Below, piece by piece: positions 49,301 through 59,208 of a DNA stretch of 64,000 nt. Source of the stretch: Pyrinomonadaceae bacterium (GTDB lineage Bacteria; Acidobacteriota; Blastocatellia; Pyrinomonadales; Pyrinomonadaceae). The stretch spans positions 1 through 64,000 of the forward strand of contig JAVEDP010000008.1 of the NCBI GenBank assembly GCA_030841085.1, read 5' to 3'. The translations under genes and the position numbers were made by a program. The notes beneath the pieces were generated by a model that made no database searches, was not told where the DNA came from, and saw nothing but the letters and a program-made list of their open reading frames with translations. Positions within the stretch are counted from its first letter, which is position 1. Each line of letters starts with the position of its first letter.

Positions 49301-51691
49301 TTAGTTCTCGGTACTTTTTCCGTCAGTCAACCGGCGCACAATCTGCAGCAACTGATCGAGGTCGAGTGGTTTAGTCAGGTGTTCAGCAAACCCTTCCTCC
49401 AGTGCCCGGTCAACATCGGCGCCGCGTCCATATCCTGTCAACGCCACCGCCGGCACATTCACCATCGACGGCAGCTCTCGCAGTTTTTGCAGTAGTTGAT
49501 AACCGTCCATCTCCGGCATCGAAATATCCGAAACAACCAAATCGAAATTCTTGCGTCCCGCAATCTCGAGCGCTTCCGCGCCGCTGCGCGCTGATTCGAC
49601 AAACGCGCCTTCCAGTTGCATCAGCTTGACGAGCATTTCAGCCGTTTCCGATGAGTCGTCCACCACCAGAATAAATTTATTACTTAGTGCGCCGGTGGCG
49701 CCCGTTCTCTCGGATTCGAGCCCGGTCAATCCGGCCTTATATAAAGGAATCCAAACTGAGAAGCGCGCACCGGCGCCGACGCCTTCCGATTCGGCACTGA
49801 CGCGACCGCCATGTAATTCAGCGAGTTGTTTGACCAGTGCCAGCCCGATACCCATGCCGCCCTGACGGCGGGCGCTGCTGGCGTCGGCCTGCCGAAAAAT
49901 CTCGAACACGTGCGGCAGAAAATCGGGCGATATTCCCTGGCCGTTATCTGCAATGACCAATTTCGCATCATCCCCGTCTTTGGTTAATGCAATCTTCACT
50001 TCGCCGTCGACGGGCGTAAACTTTACGGCGTTGTTCAGGAGGTTCCAGGCGACCTGACCCAGCCGGACCGGATCGCCTTCGATGACAAGAATTTCGGAAT
50101 CCATAGCGATGTTTAATTCGATTCGCTTAGCTGTAGCTTCGGCCCTGACTGTTTCAATTGCGTCAGTGATAATGGTCGACAGCGAAACCGGTTGCTGGTT
50201 CAGTGCAACTTTGCCCATTTGCAAGCGCGACAGATCCAACAAGTCGGAAACGAGCCGCGCCTGGGCCAGCGCATTGCGCCGGATTGTATTGGCTGCTTTA
50301 ACAACGAACGCGTGTGATTGGCTTTCGTCGCTGCGGCGCAGAATTTCCGCATAACCGATAACTACGTTCAGCGGGTTACGCAGCTCATGTGACAGAGTCG
50401 CGAGGAATTCGTCTTTCAAGCGATTAGCGTCCTCAGCTTCGGCCCGCGCCTGCTGCTCGCGTGCCAGCAATTTGTCTCGCTCTTCTTCGGTATGGCGGCG
50501 GCTGGTGTTATCAACGGAGACGCCCACTATACCGATTAGTTCTCGTTGATCGTTAAAGATAGGCGAGTCAGTAACCAAAGCGGGAAATTCCGTGCCATCG
50601 CGCCGCTTGACGACAAATTCTCCCGACCAGCTTTGCCCTTGCTTGACAGTTGAAAAGATTTCCACAGCCCGCTCGCGTAAAGACGCAGCGGGCGTGATGT
50701 CTATAATGTTTGCAGCGAGCGCCTCCGAACCCTTCCAGCCGTACAGCCGCTCGGCAAATGAATTCCAATAAATGATGTTGCCTTCGAGATCGGTAGCGAT
50801 GACGGCTTGCTCGACAGCATCCAGCAGGTGCGCTTGAAAACGTATTTCCTCTTCAGCCTGTTTGCGCTCGCTGATATCGCGCAAATAAACCGACACCTCT
50901 TCCTCTGCGGGGTAGAGGTGAACTTCAAACCATCTGTCCGCGAAAACACTCGACTGCATTTCAAAGTGGTATGGGGTTCGTTCCTTCACTGACCGGTGCA
51001 AGTTCGCATACAGTGCGGAATTGACCGCGCTGGGAAACACTTCCCAGAGCACTTTACCCAGCAACTCATCACGAGTCTTGCCAAAACGTTCCAACGTTTG
51101 CCGATTGATATCGGTGAAACGCCATTCAATGTCCAACGAATAAAACAGATCGGTAATGCTCTCGAGGATAGTTACAATTTTTTGCTTCGACTCGCGCAGG
51201 GCCTCAAACGTTTCATCGCGCTCGCGCGTAGCCTCGGCAAGTTCCATTTCATAAAGGCGGGCGTTGCGCAGCGCGATTGCTGCCTGATCGGCGAGCGCCG
51301 ACAATTGCCACTGCTCTTCGGAATTTAACGGTCGCGCGCGTGCAATCACCAGCAGGCCGTTCAGTGCCTGCTTGGCAATGACCGGGACGGAGACCAGTTC
51401 TTCGCCGGGCCCCAACAAGAGCGCGTTCCGCAATTGTCTTACTACATCTTCTTCCAGACGACCGCTGAACTTTTTGATCAGATCCCGGTCGATGCCCTGG
51501 GCGGCGCGGATACGAAGTCGACCTTGTTGGTCCACGAGTAGCAGCACGCTCACCTTGGCCTCAACCAACTGAGCTGCATTACGGACAATCAAATCCAGTA
51601 CTTCATCAAAATTTAGTGAGGTGGTGATAGCGCGATTGATTTCTGCCAACCGGCGAGACGGATCTTTTTTTTCAAACGCTGGCTCGGCCAT
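49301..51691 (-). CDS. Hybrid sensor histidine kinase (GAF-PAS-PAS-HisKA-HATPase-REC)
   Basis: From ATG 51691 (MAEPAFEKKDPSRRL) the protein has 796 residues. A GAF domain covers about 10-150, two PAS domains about 175-285 and 295-410, then a dimerisation domain with H435 in TLSHELRNPLN. The ATPase has NLLNNAVKFTP, DNGQGISP and GGMGIGLALV. The receiver has D722 in VSDISMPEMDG and LTKPLD. There is no membrane segment. It shares its domain logic and receiver motifs with the kinase at 23217 but has its sensors in a different order. It has no adjacent regulator gene. Confidence 0.95.
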   Translation of the reverse strand: MAEPAFEKKDPSRRLAEINRAITTSLNFDEVLDLIVRNAAQLVEAKVSVLLLVDQQGRLRIRAAQGIDRDLIKKFSGRLEEDVVRQLRNALLLGPGEELVSVPVIAKQALNGLLVIARARPLNSEEQWQLSALADQAAIALRNARLYEMELAEATRERDETFEALRESKQKIVTILESITDLFYSLDIEWRFTDINRQTLERFGKTRDELLGKVLWEVFPSAVNSALYANLHRSVKERTPYHFEMQSSVFADRWFEVHLYPAEEEVSVYLRDISERKQAEEEIRFQAHLLDAVEQAVIATDLEGNIIYWNSFAERLYGWKGSEALAANIIDITPAASLRERAVEIFSTVKQGQSWSGEFVVKRRDGTEFPALVTDSPIFNDQRELIGIVGVSVDNTSRRHTEEERDKLLAREQQARAEAEDANRLKDEFLATLSHELRNPLNVVIGYAEILRRSDESQSHAFVVKAANTIRRNALAQARLVSDLLDLSRLQMGKVALNQQPVSLSTIITDAIETVRAEATAKRIELNIAMDSEILVIEGDPVRLGQVAWNLLNNAVKFTPVDGEVKIALTKDGDDAKLVIADNGQGISPDFLPHVFEIFRQADASSARRQGGMGIGLALVKQLAELHGGRVSAESEGVGAGARFSVWIPLYKAGLTGLESERTGATGALSNKFILVVDDSSETAEMLVKLMQLEGAFVESARSGAEALEIAGRKNFDLVVSDISMPEMDGYQLLQKLRELPSMVNVPAVALTGYGRGADVDRALEEGFAEHLTKPLDLDQLLQIVRRLTDGKSTEN

Positions 51692-51892
51692 AAACAACTC
51701 TATGCCTTTTTCCGATCACCGCTTTGTCTGGAATCTGCGGATAGTGTTAATGATTATCGTGAGTTCCCGGGATTAATGGCCAAACTCTAAAGCAAAGCGA
51801 TAGAGGTGGCAAGTTCTTCTCTCAGTTGCTGTCAGATTACACCATCGGTGTACAATGAGAGTCAGGACAAGTCCAAAGTCCAGACATCCCCT

Positions 51893-53302
51893 ATGCCTCA
51901 GGAACAACCAAAAAAACAAGGTGGCACTCGGATCGAATCCGATTCTATGGGCCAGATTGAAGTGCCCGCGGACAAGTATTGGGGCGCGCAAACTCAACGC
52001 AGCCTGATTCATTTCGCCATCGGCGACGATCGCATGCCGCGCGAAATGATTCGCGCGCTTGGCATTCTCAAAAAGGCCGCCGCAATCGTCAACCACGACC
52101 TGGAGAAACTTCCGACCGACAAGTTGAAACTTATCGAACAGGCAGCGGACGAAGTTATTGCCGGCAAGCTTGACGATCACTTTCCGTTGCGCGTTTGGCA
52201 AACCGGCAGCGGCACGCAGACGAATATGAATGCCAACGAAGTGATTTCGAACCGCGCGATTGAGATCGCCGGCGGCGTTCTCGGAAGTAAAACTCCGATT
52301 CATCCGAACGACGACGTGAATATGTCGCAGTCGTCGAACGATACGTTTCCCACGGCAATGTATATTGCAGCGGCCGAGCGGTTGACGCGGCTGATTCCGG
52401 AAATCCAGAACGTTCACGACGCTATTACGGCGAAAGCGGAAGAGTTTAAAGACGTCGTGAAAGTTGGCCGCACTCACCTTCAGGACGCCACGCCATTGAC
52501 TGTGGGCCAGGAGATGTCGGGCTGGGCCAACCTGCTTGAACGGGATATTGAACGATTGCAGATGGCTTTGCCGGGCCTATTGGATTTGGCAATCGGCGGC
52601 ACTGCCGTCGGCACTGGTCTGAATTCGCATCCTGAATTCGGCGAACGCGCCGCGCGGAAGATTGCTGAGTTGACGGGACTGCCATTCAAATCCCACCCAA
52701 ATAAGTTTGCCGCGCTCTCGGCTCACGACGAAATTATTTTTGCGAGTGGCGCGCTTAAGACGCTGGCTGCTTCGCTGACGAAGATTGCCAACGACATTCG
52801 CTGGCTGGCGTCGGGCCCACGTTGTGGTTTGGGTGAATTGACGTTGCCGGAAAATGAACCGGGCTCGTCGATTATGCCGGGCAAGGTCAATCCGACTCAA
52901 AGCGAAGCGATGACGATGGTGGCCGTTCAGGTTTTCGGCAACGATACCGCCATCGCGATTGCCGGCTCGCAAGGTCATTTTGAATTGAATGTGTACAAGC
53001 CGGTGATGATTCACAATTTTCTGCACTCGGTCCGATTGCTGCACGACGCGTGTCATGGGTTTGTTGAATATTGCGTCAACGGCATCGAATTGAATCGCGA
53101 GCAGATTGATGAGTACTTGAAAGACTCGCTGATGCTGGTGACCGCGCTCAATCCGCACATTGGCTATGACAAGGCAGCGCTGGTAGCCAAGAACGCGCAC
53201 AAGAAAAAGATCAGTTTGCGCGAGTCGGCCGTCGAGCTGGGTTTCTTGAGCGGCGAGGATTTTGATAAGTACGTCAAGCCCGAGGAAATGACGCATCCGT
53301 AA
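51893..53302 (+). CDS. fumC: Fumarate hydratase, class II
   Basis: From ATG 51893 the 469-residue enzyme has [20 protein letters not shown], the [13 protein letters not shown] segment, [38 protein letters not shown] and the family signature [13 protein letters not shown] with the catalytic Ser. It interconverts fumarate and malate in the TCA cycle without an iron-sulfur cluster. The in-frame extension to 51806 lacks a ribosome site and is rejected. A palindrome follows the stop codon. Confidence 0.97.
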   Translation: MPQEQPKKQGGTRIESDSMGQIEVPADKYWGAQTQRSLIHFAIGDDRMPREMIRALGILKKAAAIVNHDLEKLPTDKLKLIEQAADEVIAGKLDDHFPLRVWQTGSGTQTNMNANEVISNRAIEIAGGVLGSKTPIHPNDDVNMSQSSNDTFPTAMYIAAAERLTRLIPEIQNVHDAITAKAEEFKDVVKVGRTHLQDATPLTVGQEMSGWANLLERDIERLQMALPGLLDLAIGGTAVGTGLNSHPEFGERAARKIAELTGLPFKSHPNKFAALSAHDEIIFASGALKTLAASLTKIANDIRWLASGPRCGLGELTLPENEPGSSIMPGKVNPTQSEAMTMVAVQVFGNDTAIAIAGSQGHFELNVYKPVMIHNFLHSVRLLHDACHGFVEYCVNGIELNREQIDEYLKDSLMLVTALNPHIGYDKAALVAKNAHKKKISLRESAVELGFLSGEDFDKYVKPEEMTHP

Positions 53303-53307
53303 GGATT

Positions 53308-53411
53308 TATCCGCAGATTACGCAGATTTCACAGATTGAGAAAACAGATCTTGCAGGTGGCGGTTTAGTCTGGTTTTCGTAATCTGTGAAATCTGCGTAA
53401 TCTGCGGATAA
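53308..53411. repeat. Palindromic repeat, ATCCGCAGATTACGCAGATT family (third copy)
   Basis: The left arm (53308-53339) and right arm (53377-53411) match over about 32 bases. Arms agree with those at 5840 and 46797. It lies between fumC and the ferredoxin gene, within the likely leader of the latter. Confidence 0.92.
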
Positions 53412-53435
53412 GTATTGATTGAGTAGGTTTCGCAA

Positions 53436-53672
53436 TTGCCTGACAAAAACGATCGCGTACAAGAAAATGTTGCCGGCGAATATTATGTCGACTCGACCTG
53501 CATCGACTGTGATGTGTGTCGCGATACGGCGCCGGAAAATTTTATGCGTTCCGACAAAAACAACTACTCGTTTGTGTACAAGCAACCTCAGTCGGACGAA
53601 GAGAAAACCCTGTGTGAAGAAGCGGTGCTGTGTTGTCCGGTAGAAGCGATCGGGAATGATGGCGAAGCGTAG
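53436..53672 (+). CDS. 4Fe-4S ferredoxin
   Basis: From TTG 53436 the 78-residue acidic protein has a single [4Fe-4S] motif, CIDCDVCRDTAP, with the distant fourth Cys in CCPVEAI. The fold is that of small bacterial ferredoxins with acidic surface. An ATG is absent, so a TTG start is inferred; AGTAGG about 13 bases earlier is a weak ribosome site. It would carry low-potential electrons. It is located after fumC, but its partner enzymes are not visible. Confidence 0.85.
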   Translation: MPDKNDRVQENVAGEYYVDSTCIDCDVCRDTAPENFMRSDKNNYSFVYKQPQSDEEKTLCEEAVLCCPVEAIGNDGEA

Positions 53673-53815
53673 GACAGGCATTCCTGCCTGTCCTTAGTTG
53701 TGCGAGACGTATTTGAAAGGGAAACGCAGGATTATCGTTTGGCATTCCTGCCTGTCGCTTTGGCGGGAACGAATAGGCTCGGCGTTGATGACAGGCAGGA
53801 ATGCCTGTCCTACCA
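53667..53815. repeat. GACAGGCATTCCTGCCTGTC palindrome family, copy D
   Basis: Three units (near 53672, 53740 and 53790), the last inverted relative to the first two, form the gap between the ferredoxin and SIMPL genes. Confidence 0.9.
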
Positions 53816-53906
53816 GGCGCAAGAATACGGCGGCTTACTCGTTCTCAAAAAGTGACCCGAGCTGAATGTGAGGCGCCTAATTTGGAAAGTTGGAAGAGGA
53901 AATATT

Positions 53907-54911
53907 ATGCGTGGAAAACTTTTAACGAAATTCTCAACAAGATTCTTGACAATGCTCGGCGTGATTGCCCTGCTAGCCCTTTTCGCCGGGCAGACATTTG
54001 CCAAAGAAATTACTGTGCGCGGCAAGTTGCAAAAGACAGTTGAAGCCGGTGGTTGGATGATTGTAGCCGGCAATCAGAAGTATTTGCTTCTCAACGCTCA
54101 ACGCTACCAAAACGAGAAATGGTTCACGGCAACGTCGGAAGTGGAAGCGGTCGGCGAAATCAAAACAGATGTGATGACCATCTACATGGAAGGCACTCCG
54201 TTTGACGTGCGCATGCTGCGCCCTTTAGCAGAAAGCGGTTCCACCGCCGCCGTGCAAAGCGATACCAGGTCGCTGACTAAAGTTTTGGTTACCGGCAATT
54301 CGATCGTTCAGGCGCAGCCCGATACTGCGATACTTAATATTTCCGTTGTGACTCAGGCGCGGGCCGCGCTCGAGGCGCAACAACAGAACGCTAACAAGAG
54401 CGATGCGGTAGTGCGCGCGCTTAAGTCGGCGACAGGCGCCGGCGCTGAAATCAAAACCAGCGGCTATAGTCTGCAACCGCAGCGCGTTTATAAAGAAAAC
54501 CAACCGCCCACTATCGTCGGTTATGAAGCGCGCAATAGCGTGACTGTCACACTTGCCGATCTTACAAAAGTCGGCGCGGTGATTGATGCTGCTTCGCAAG
54601 CGGGAGCAAACGATGTCGCCGGCATCTCTTTTACTTTGCGGAAAGATCGGCCCGCGCACGATCAAGCGCTGGCTGATGCGACGCGCGAAGCGGTTAGCAA
54701 GGCGCAGGTAATAGCCACGGCGCTCGGGGGTCGCGTGGTTCGGATCGTGGAAGTACAGGAAGAAGGCTTTGAACGACCACGACCAATTTTTACGGATTCG
54801 CTACAAACAATGCGCGCTCAAGTGGCAGCGCCCACCCCGATTGAAGTGGGTACGCTGGACATTACATCGCGAGTGCAGTTGGTTGCCGAGGTAGAAGTTG
54901 GCGGACACTGA
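53907..54911 (+). CDS. Exported SIMPL-domain (DUF541) protein
   Basis: From ATG 53907 (GGAAGAGGAAATATT before it) the 334-residue protein has a signal peptide (LGVIALLALFAGQTFAK), a small beta domain (KEITVRGKLQKTVEAGGWMI) and then the SIMPL domain (LVTGNSIVQAQPDTAILNIS, IKTSGYSLQPQRVYKENQPP, GYEARNSVTVTLADLTKVGA). SIMPL proteins are secreted or periplasmic and often oligomeric; their function is poorly defined. The extra N-terminal domain is not part of the usual family. Confidence 0.9.
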   Translation: MRGKLLTKFSTRFLTMLGVIALLALFAGQTFAKEITVRGKLQKTVEAGGWMIVAGNQKYLLLNAQRYQNEKWFTATSEVEAVGEIKTDVMTIYMEGTPFDVRMLRPLAESGSTAAVQSDTRSLTKVLVTGNSIVQAQPDTAILNISVVTQARAALEAQQQNANKSDAVVRALKSATGAGAEIKTSGYSLQPQRVYKENQPPTIVGYEARNSVTVTLADLTKVGAVIDAASQAGANDVAGISFTLRKDRPAHDQALADATREAVSKAQVIATALGGRVVRIVEVQEEGFERPRPIFTDSLQTMRAQVAAPTPIEVGTLDITSRVQLVAEVEVGGH

Positions 54912-54942
54912 GCAAGAATTTCACAGGTCCCGCAGGTGCTCG

Positions 54943-55053
54943 TACTGGGACCGCGGGCGTCCCGCCCGCAATGAGCGCGAAGCGCGAACAATTCGATCAT
55001 TCAACGTTAGTGGGTAACGTAGCCAAGCGGGCGGGACGCCCGCGGTCCCAGTA
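54943..55053. repeat. Palindrome with ACTGGGACCGCGGGCGTCCC arms
   Basis: The left arm (54943-54970) and right arm (55026-55053) are perfect over more than 20 bases. In between is GCGCGAAGCGCG-type short symmetry. It follows the SIMPL gene. Confidence 0.9.
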
Positions 55054-55133
55054 GATTGTTGGCCGTAACCCCGGTTTCAAGTTATCATCCTCGCTGTTCC
55101 CCTTCTTAAAAGTAGCCCCCCGGAAAATTCAAA

Positions 55134-55178
55134 AAAAGCTCGCCTCGTTTTCAAGCGGGGCTTTACTTTCTTTTGTGA
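55134..55178 (+). promoter_or_regulatory. Hairpin and U-rich run upstream of the CBS gene
   Basis: AAAGCTCG-cct-...-CGGGGCTTT forms an imperfect stem followed by TTTACTTTCTTTT. It is terminator-like but lies only about 20 bases before the next start codon, so it could also be an attenuator or leader structure. Confidence 0.4.
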
Positions 55179-55196
55179 ACACGAGGAGGGAAAACA

Positions 55197-56006
55197 ATGG
55201 CAAGATACCGAAACGATAACGACCGCGAATTTAATCCGCGCAATGAGCGCTTTGACCGAGAACGACCCTGGAATTTGAATGATGCTTACGAAAACCCGGG
55301 ACGGCCGGCAAACGATTACGACCGGCGTGATTTCGGCCGAGGAAGATTTGGCGAACGCGCCGATTACGAATCCAACGAGCCGCGCTATAACGATTATTCA
55401 CGAAACTACCCGCAGGAAAATTTGCGCCGCCCAACTGATGGCCGCGACTATCAAACCGAACCACGCTATTACGATCGCGGCGCACGCTCGCGACTTCGCT
55501 GCCGCGACATCATGACCCGCGATTTGGCAGTAGCCACCCGCGACACCACGCTGCGTGAAGTGGCGATCATGATGCGTGAAGAAGATGCAGGCGTGATTCC
55601 GGTAGTTGATTATGGACGCGGCAACGGCAACGGCCACGCTAATCCAGCCGACAACCGGCTCAGCGGCGCCAGCTACGGCACCGGCAAGCTGGTTGGACTG
55701 ATTACCGATCGCGACATAGTGGTGCGCGGCGTTGCGGAGGACAAAGACTGCGCTACCATCCGCGTTGAAGAAATAATGTCCACCGACGTGCATACAGTTC
55801 GGCCCCACGATCGCGTAGTTGATGTGATCAGAAAGATGGCCGACAAACAAGTGCGGCGCATCCCGGTGGTCAGCGAGAATGGCAACCTGCGCGGCATTAT
55901 CTCCATGGCCGACGTAGCGGTCGAAACTGAGGCGGACAGCGAACTTGGCGCGGCGCTCGAAGACATTTCCCGGGAATCATCTTTCTGGGGAAAAATCTTC
56001 GGGTGA
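55197..56006 (+). CDS. CBS-domain protein with a disordered Arg/Asn/Tyr-rich N terminus
   Basis: GAGGAGGG lies eight bases before ATG 55197. Residues 1-100 are low complexity, rich in R, N, D, Y and G (RENYDN-like text), followed by a CBS pair (CRDIMTRDLAVATRDTTLRE, EIMSTDVHTVRPHDRVVDVI). The first CBS motif is split by a Gly/Asn insertion (GNGNGHANPADNRLSGASYG). CBS pairs bind adenosine nucleotides as energy sensors. The tail ends in SSFWGKIFG. The N terminus resembles condensate-forming or nucleic-acid-binding disorder, but this is inference. Confidence 0.85.
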   Translation: MARYRNDNDREFNPRNERFDRERPWNLNDAYENPGRPANDYDRRDFGRGRFGERADYESNEPRYNDYSRNYPQENLRRPTDGRDYQTEPRYYDRGARSRLRCRDIMTRDLAVATRDTTLREVAIMMREEDAGVIPVVDYGRGNGNGHANPADNRLSGASYGTGKLVGLITDRDIVVRGVAEDKDCATIRVEEIMSTDVHTVRPHDRVVDVIRKMADKQVRRIPVVSENGNLRGIISMADVAVETEADSELGAALEDISRESSFWGKIFG

Positions 56007-56048
56007 CATTTCGCGAAACCATGCCGCTGAAGGGGCTGGGCAACCTCG

Positions 56049-56188
56049 TAGTGTCTTAGTTTGAATAAAACTCTGTGCGTCCTTTCTGTTCTCTGGGTCT
56101 TCGTGGTGAGCAATCGGTAATAAAGATTCACCACCGAGGCACCAAGAACACGAGGACGCACGGAGAAAACAGAAATCAAGACACTACC
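56049..56188. repeat. Palindrome family CTCTGTGCGTCCTTTGTG, copy B with outer arms
   Basis: Inner arms 56071-56107 and 56129-56166 match those at 36898-37001. Outer arms GTAGTGTCTT (56049) and AAGACACTAC (56179) extend the stem. It lies in the leader region of the Hsp20 gene. Confidence 0.85.
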
Positions 56189-56230
56189 CCAAGCTCGGCC
56201 TTTTGCACCTTTGCACAGTTCCCGTATCCT

Positions 56231-56593
56231 ATGATCATGCGCAACCCTAATGGTGAGTTTTCCCTGCTAACCGTGTCTCATCGTGTTCGGCCGTCAGGTC
56301 GCCTGTGGAATCCGGCCGCCGACGTGTATCGCACGGCGGATGGTTGGATGGTTAAGCTGGATGTTGCCGGCATTTGCGCCGACGAGCTGGAGATCGATTT
56401 GGACCAGGCTAGCTTGAGAGTCAGAGGTTGCAGGCGTGACACGGTCTACAAAGAAGGCTTTAGTTACCAGCAAATGGAAATAACTTATAGCCGGTTTGAG
56501 AAGACCATTCAGTTTCCCTGTCCCATCGAGGAAGCATCACTCGCCCACGATTATCGCGACGGATTCTTAATTATCAATCTGCTTTGCAAGTAA
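56231..56593 (+). CDS. Hsp20 / alpha-crystallin small heat-shock protein
   Basis: From ATG 56231 (or 56237) the 120-residue protein has the alpha-crystallin core: WNPAADVYRTADGWMVKLDV, GICADELEIDLDQASLRVRG and YSRFEKTIQFPCPIEEASLA with YRDGFLIINL near the end. The usual C-terminal I-x-I tail is short. It would hold unfolding proteins. It lies 38 bases upstream of lon on the same strand, a sensible chaperone-protease pair. The preceding in-frame region is palindrome. Confidence 0.88.
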   Translation: MIMRNPNGEFSLLTVSHRVRPSGRLWNPAADVYRTADGWMVKLDVAGICADELEIDLDQASLRVRGCRRDTVYKEGFSYQQMEITYSRFEKTIQFPCPIEEASLAHDYRDGFLIINLLCK

Positions 56594-56631
56594 GATTGCG
56601 TGTCACAAGAAAATTTCCAGGATAATTAACG

Positions 56632-59139
56632 ATGGCAGAAAATGCTGACAAAACAAAAGCTAAGGCTGAAATAGTAGCTCCAGAAACCGGAAATCCATCG
56701 CCAAAGCCGGGCGAGCCATTTGAAATCGCGGTTCTCGCTTTGCAAAACACCACGTTGTTTCCGGAAACGGTTGTTCCCTTGTCGGTTGGACGTCCGCGCT
56801 CGGTTGCGGCAGTTGAAGCGGCGCTGAGCACTGAAGAAAAGCTGCTGGGCTGCATTACCGTGCGCCCCGACATTACGCTGGGTACTCAGGACGCGAAGTC
56901 TGCGGACCTTTATCAGGTCGGCACGCTGGCGATGATCAAACGAATGGAGCGCCTCGGCGAGACGGTGCATATCATTGCGCAAGGCAGCGACCGCATTAAG
57001 GTCATCTCGTGGAAACAAGAGGGGCCTTACCTGCGCGCGGTCGTGCAGATTCTGCCCGCGGTGCAAACGAAGGACACAGAAGAAGTAGAAGCAACCAAAC
57101 GAAATGTGCAGTCGATGGTCCAACAGGCGCTGGCGTTGTTGCCGGGCATTCCACCTGAAGTTCGTGTTGCAATTCTTGGTTCGGTTGAACCGGTGCGGCT
57201 TGCTTATTTCCTCGGCTCGATCCTGAACCTGGGCGTCGAGCAGGAACAGAAAATGCTCGAAGCCGATACGGCCGACGAGCTATTGCGACTGGCCCATGCT
57301 TATCTGGCGCGCGAGCTGGAAATCATTCAGCTGCGCTCGAAGATTGCCACCGAAGCGCAATCCGAAATGGACAAAGCGCAGCGCGATTACGTATTGCGCC
57401 AGCAGATGAAGGCTATCCAGAAAGAATTGGGCGAAGACGAAAGTGGCGAGCAAGCCGAAGCCGAGTTGCTGCGCGAGCGACTGGCAAAGACTGACTTGCC
57501 CGATGAAGTAAGAACGGAAGCGGAACGCGAGTTGAAGCGTCTGGAAAAACTTCCCGCCGCTGCGCCTGACTATCATGTGATTCGCACTTATTTGGATTAT
57601 GTTCTTGAACTGCCCTGGCGTAAGTCTTCGGAAGACAAGCTCGACCTGACCGAAGCGCGCAAGATTCTCGACGAAGATCATTACGGCCTGGAAGATGTGA
57701 AGGAACGCATTCTCGAGTTTCTGGCCGTTATTAAACTCAGGCCGGATACCAAAAGTCCGATTCTTTGTTTTGTTGGCCCGCCGGGCGTAGGCAAAACGTC
57801 GCTGGGCCGTTCGATTGCGCGCGCGCTGGGCCGTCAGTTTGAAAGGATGTCGCTGGGCGGCATGCGCGACGAAGCCGAGCTGCGGGGCCATAGGCGCACC
57901 TACATTGGTTCGATGCCCGGCCGGATCATTCAATCGCTGCGGCGCGCGGGCGTGAACAATCCGGTGCTGATGCTGGATGAAATCGACAAGCTGGGCAACG
58001 ACTATCGCGGCGATCCGTCATCCGCGCTGCTCGAGATTCTCGATCCGCAGCAGAACAATTCCTTTCGCGATCACTATCTGGACTTGCCGTTTGATCTTTC
58101 GCGCGTCTTCTTTATCGCCACCGCGAATCAGCTTGGTCCAATTCCCGCGCCGCTGCGCGACCGCATGGAAGTCATTGCCATCCCCGGCTACAGCGACATG
58201 GAGAAGCTGCAGATTGCCAAACGTTATTTGATTCCGCGGCAGACCGAGGAGAATGGTTTAAAGCTGGGCCAATTAACAATCACCGATGCAGCCGTTGAGT
58301 TGATCGCCACCCGTTACACGCGCGAAGCCGGTGTTCGTCAAATCGAACGGACCATCGGCAGCATCGCGCGCAAGGTAGCGCTGAAGATTGCGCAAGGCGA
58401 AGCAGAAACCGTCAACGTGGATGCCGCCGACCTTCACGACTATCTTGGCGCCCCTCGATTCTATCCCGAGCAGGCGCGCAAAGAGTTGCCGGCCGGTGTG
58501 GCCACCGGCATGGCCTGGACCGAGATGGGCGGCGAAGTTCTTTTCATCGAGGCGACGCTGCTTCCCGGCGGCAGAGGTTTGACTATCACCGGACAACTTG
58601 GCGAAGTGATGCAGGAATCGGCGCGCGCGGCGCAGTCGTATTTGTGGTCACACGCAAATGAGTTTGGTATCAATCCGGATATGTTCAAGGACTATGGCGT
58701 GCATCTGCATGTGCCGGCCGGTGCGATTCCCAAAGATGGACCAAGCGCGGGCGTTACGATCACCGCCGCACTGGCTTCGCTTTATACCGGCCGCCGCGTA
58801 CGTCCGGATACGGCGATGACGGGTGAGATCACACTTTCCGGATTAGTCTTTCCGGTTGGCGGCTTGAAGGAAAAAATATTGGCGGCACATCGCGCGGGCA
58901 TTCGTCGCATCATCCTGCCGGCGCGCAACGAAGCCGACATTGAAGACTTGCCTGACGATGCGCGGAGGGAATTGCAGATCGTCTTTGTCTCGCGGATTAG
59001 CGAAGTGATCGACGCCGCGCTTGAAGTGTTGGTGGCAAACCCGCCGCCACCGCTCCCGCCTGGCACCGGCAGCCAACGTGATGCCGGCAGCAGGCCAACA
59101 GAGGCGACACTCGAACCAATCGCGGTGCGTCAACCGTAA
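56632..59139 (+). CDS. lon: ATP-dependent Lon protease
   Basis: The 835-residue enzyme has the N-terminal LonA substrate domain (about 30-225), a coiled helical part, the AAA+ module with Walker A GPPGVGKTS near 382-390 and VLMLDEIDKLG, and the serine-lysine protease domain with S705 in KDGPSAG and K748 in GGLKEK. It degrades misfolded and regulatory proteins in the cytoplasm. The N-terminal 30 residues and a Pro/Thr C-terminal tail are extra. It probably forms an operon with the Hsp20 gene. Confidence 0.97.
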   Translation: MAENADKTKAKAEIVAPETGNPSPKPGEPFEIAVLALQNTTLFPETVVPLSVGRPRSVAAVEAALSTEEKLLGCITVRPDITLGTQDAKSADLYQVGTLAMIKRMERLGETVHIIAQGSDRIKVISWKQEGPYLRAVVQILPAVQTKDTEEVEATKRNVQSMVQQALALLPGIPPEVRVAILGSVEPVRLAYFLGSILNLGVEQEQKMLEADTADELLRLAHAYLARELEIIQLRSKIATEAQSEMDKAQRDYVLRQQMKAIQKELGEDESGEQAEAELLRERLAKTDLPDEVRTEAERELKRLEKLPAAAPDYHVIRTYLDYVLELPWRKSSEDKLDLTEARKILDEDHYGLEDVKERILEFLAVIKLRPDTKSPILCFVGPPGVGKTSLGRSIARALGRQFERMSLGGMRDEAELRGHRRTYIGSMPGRIIQSLRRAGVNNPVLMLDEIDKLGNDYRGDPSSALLEILDPQQNNSFRDHYLDLPFDLSRVFFIATANQLGPIPAPLRDRMEVIAIPGYSDMEKLQIAKRYLIPRQTEENGLKLGQLTITDAAVELIATRYTREAGVRQIERTIGSIARKVALKIAQGEAETVNVDAADLHDYLGAPRFYPEQARKELPAGVATGMAWTEMGGEVLFIEATLLPGGRGLTITGQLGEVMQESARAAQSYLWSHANEFGINPDMFKDYGVHLHVPAGAIPKDGPSAGVTITAALASLYTGRRVRPDTAMTGEITLSGLVFPVGGLKEKILAAHRAGIRRIILPARNEADIEDLPDDARRELQIVFVSRISEVIDAALEVLVANPPPPLPPGTGSQRDAGSRPTEATLEPIAVRQP

Positions 59140-59150
59140 GCAAGGGTTGA

Positions 59151-59208
59151 AGTGGCATAGACTTTAGACTGCGGTTGCTGACGAATTCACAGACTAAAAT
59201 CTATGCCA
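59151..59208. repeat. Palindrome with GTGGCATAGACTTTAGACT arms
   Basis: GTGGCATAGACTTTAGACTG on the left is answered by AGACTAAAATCTATGCCAC on the right. It lies between lon and a bidirectional terminator. Confidence 0.85.
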
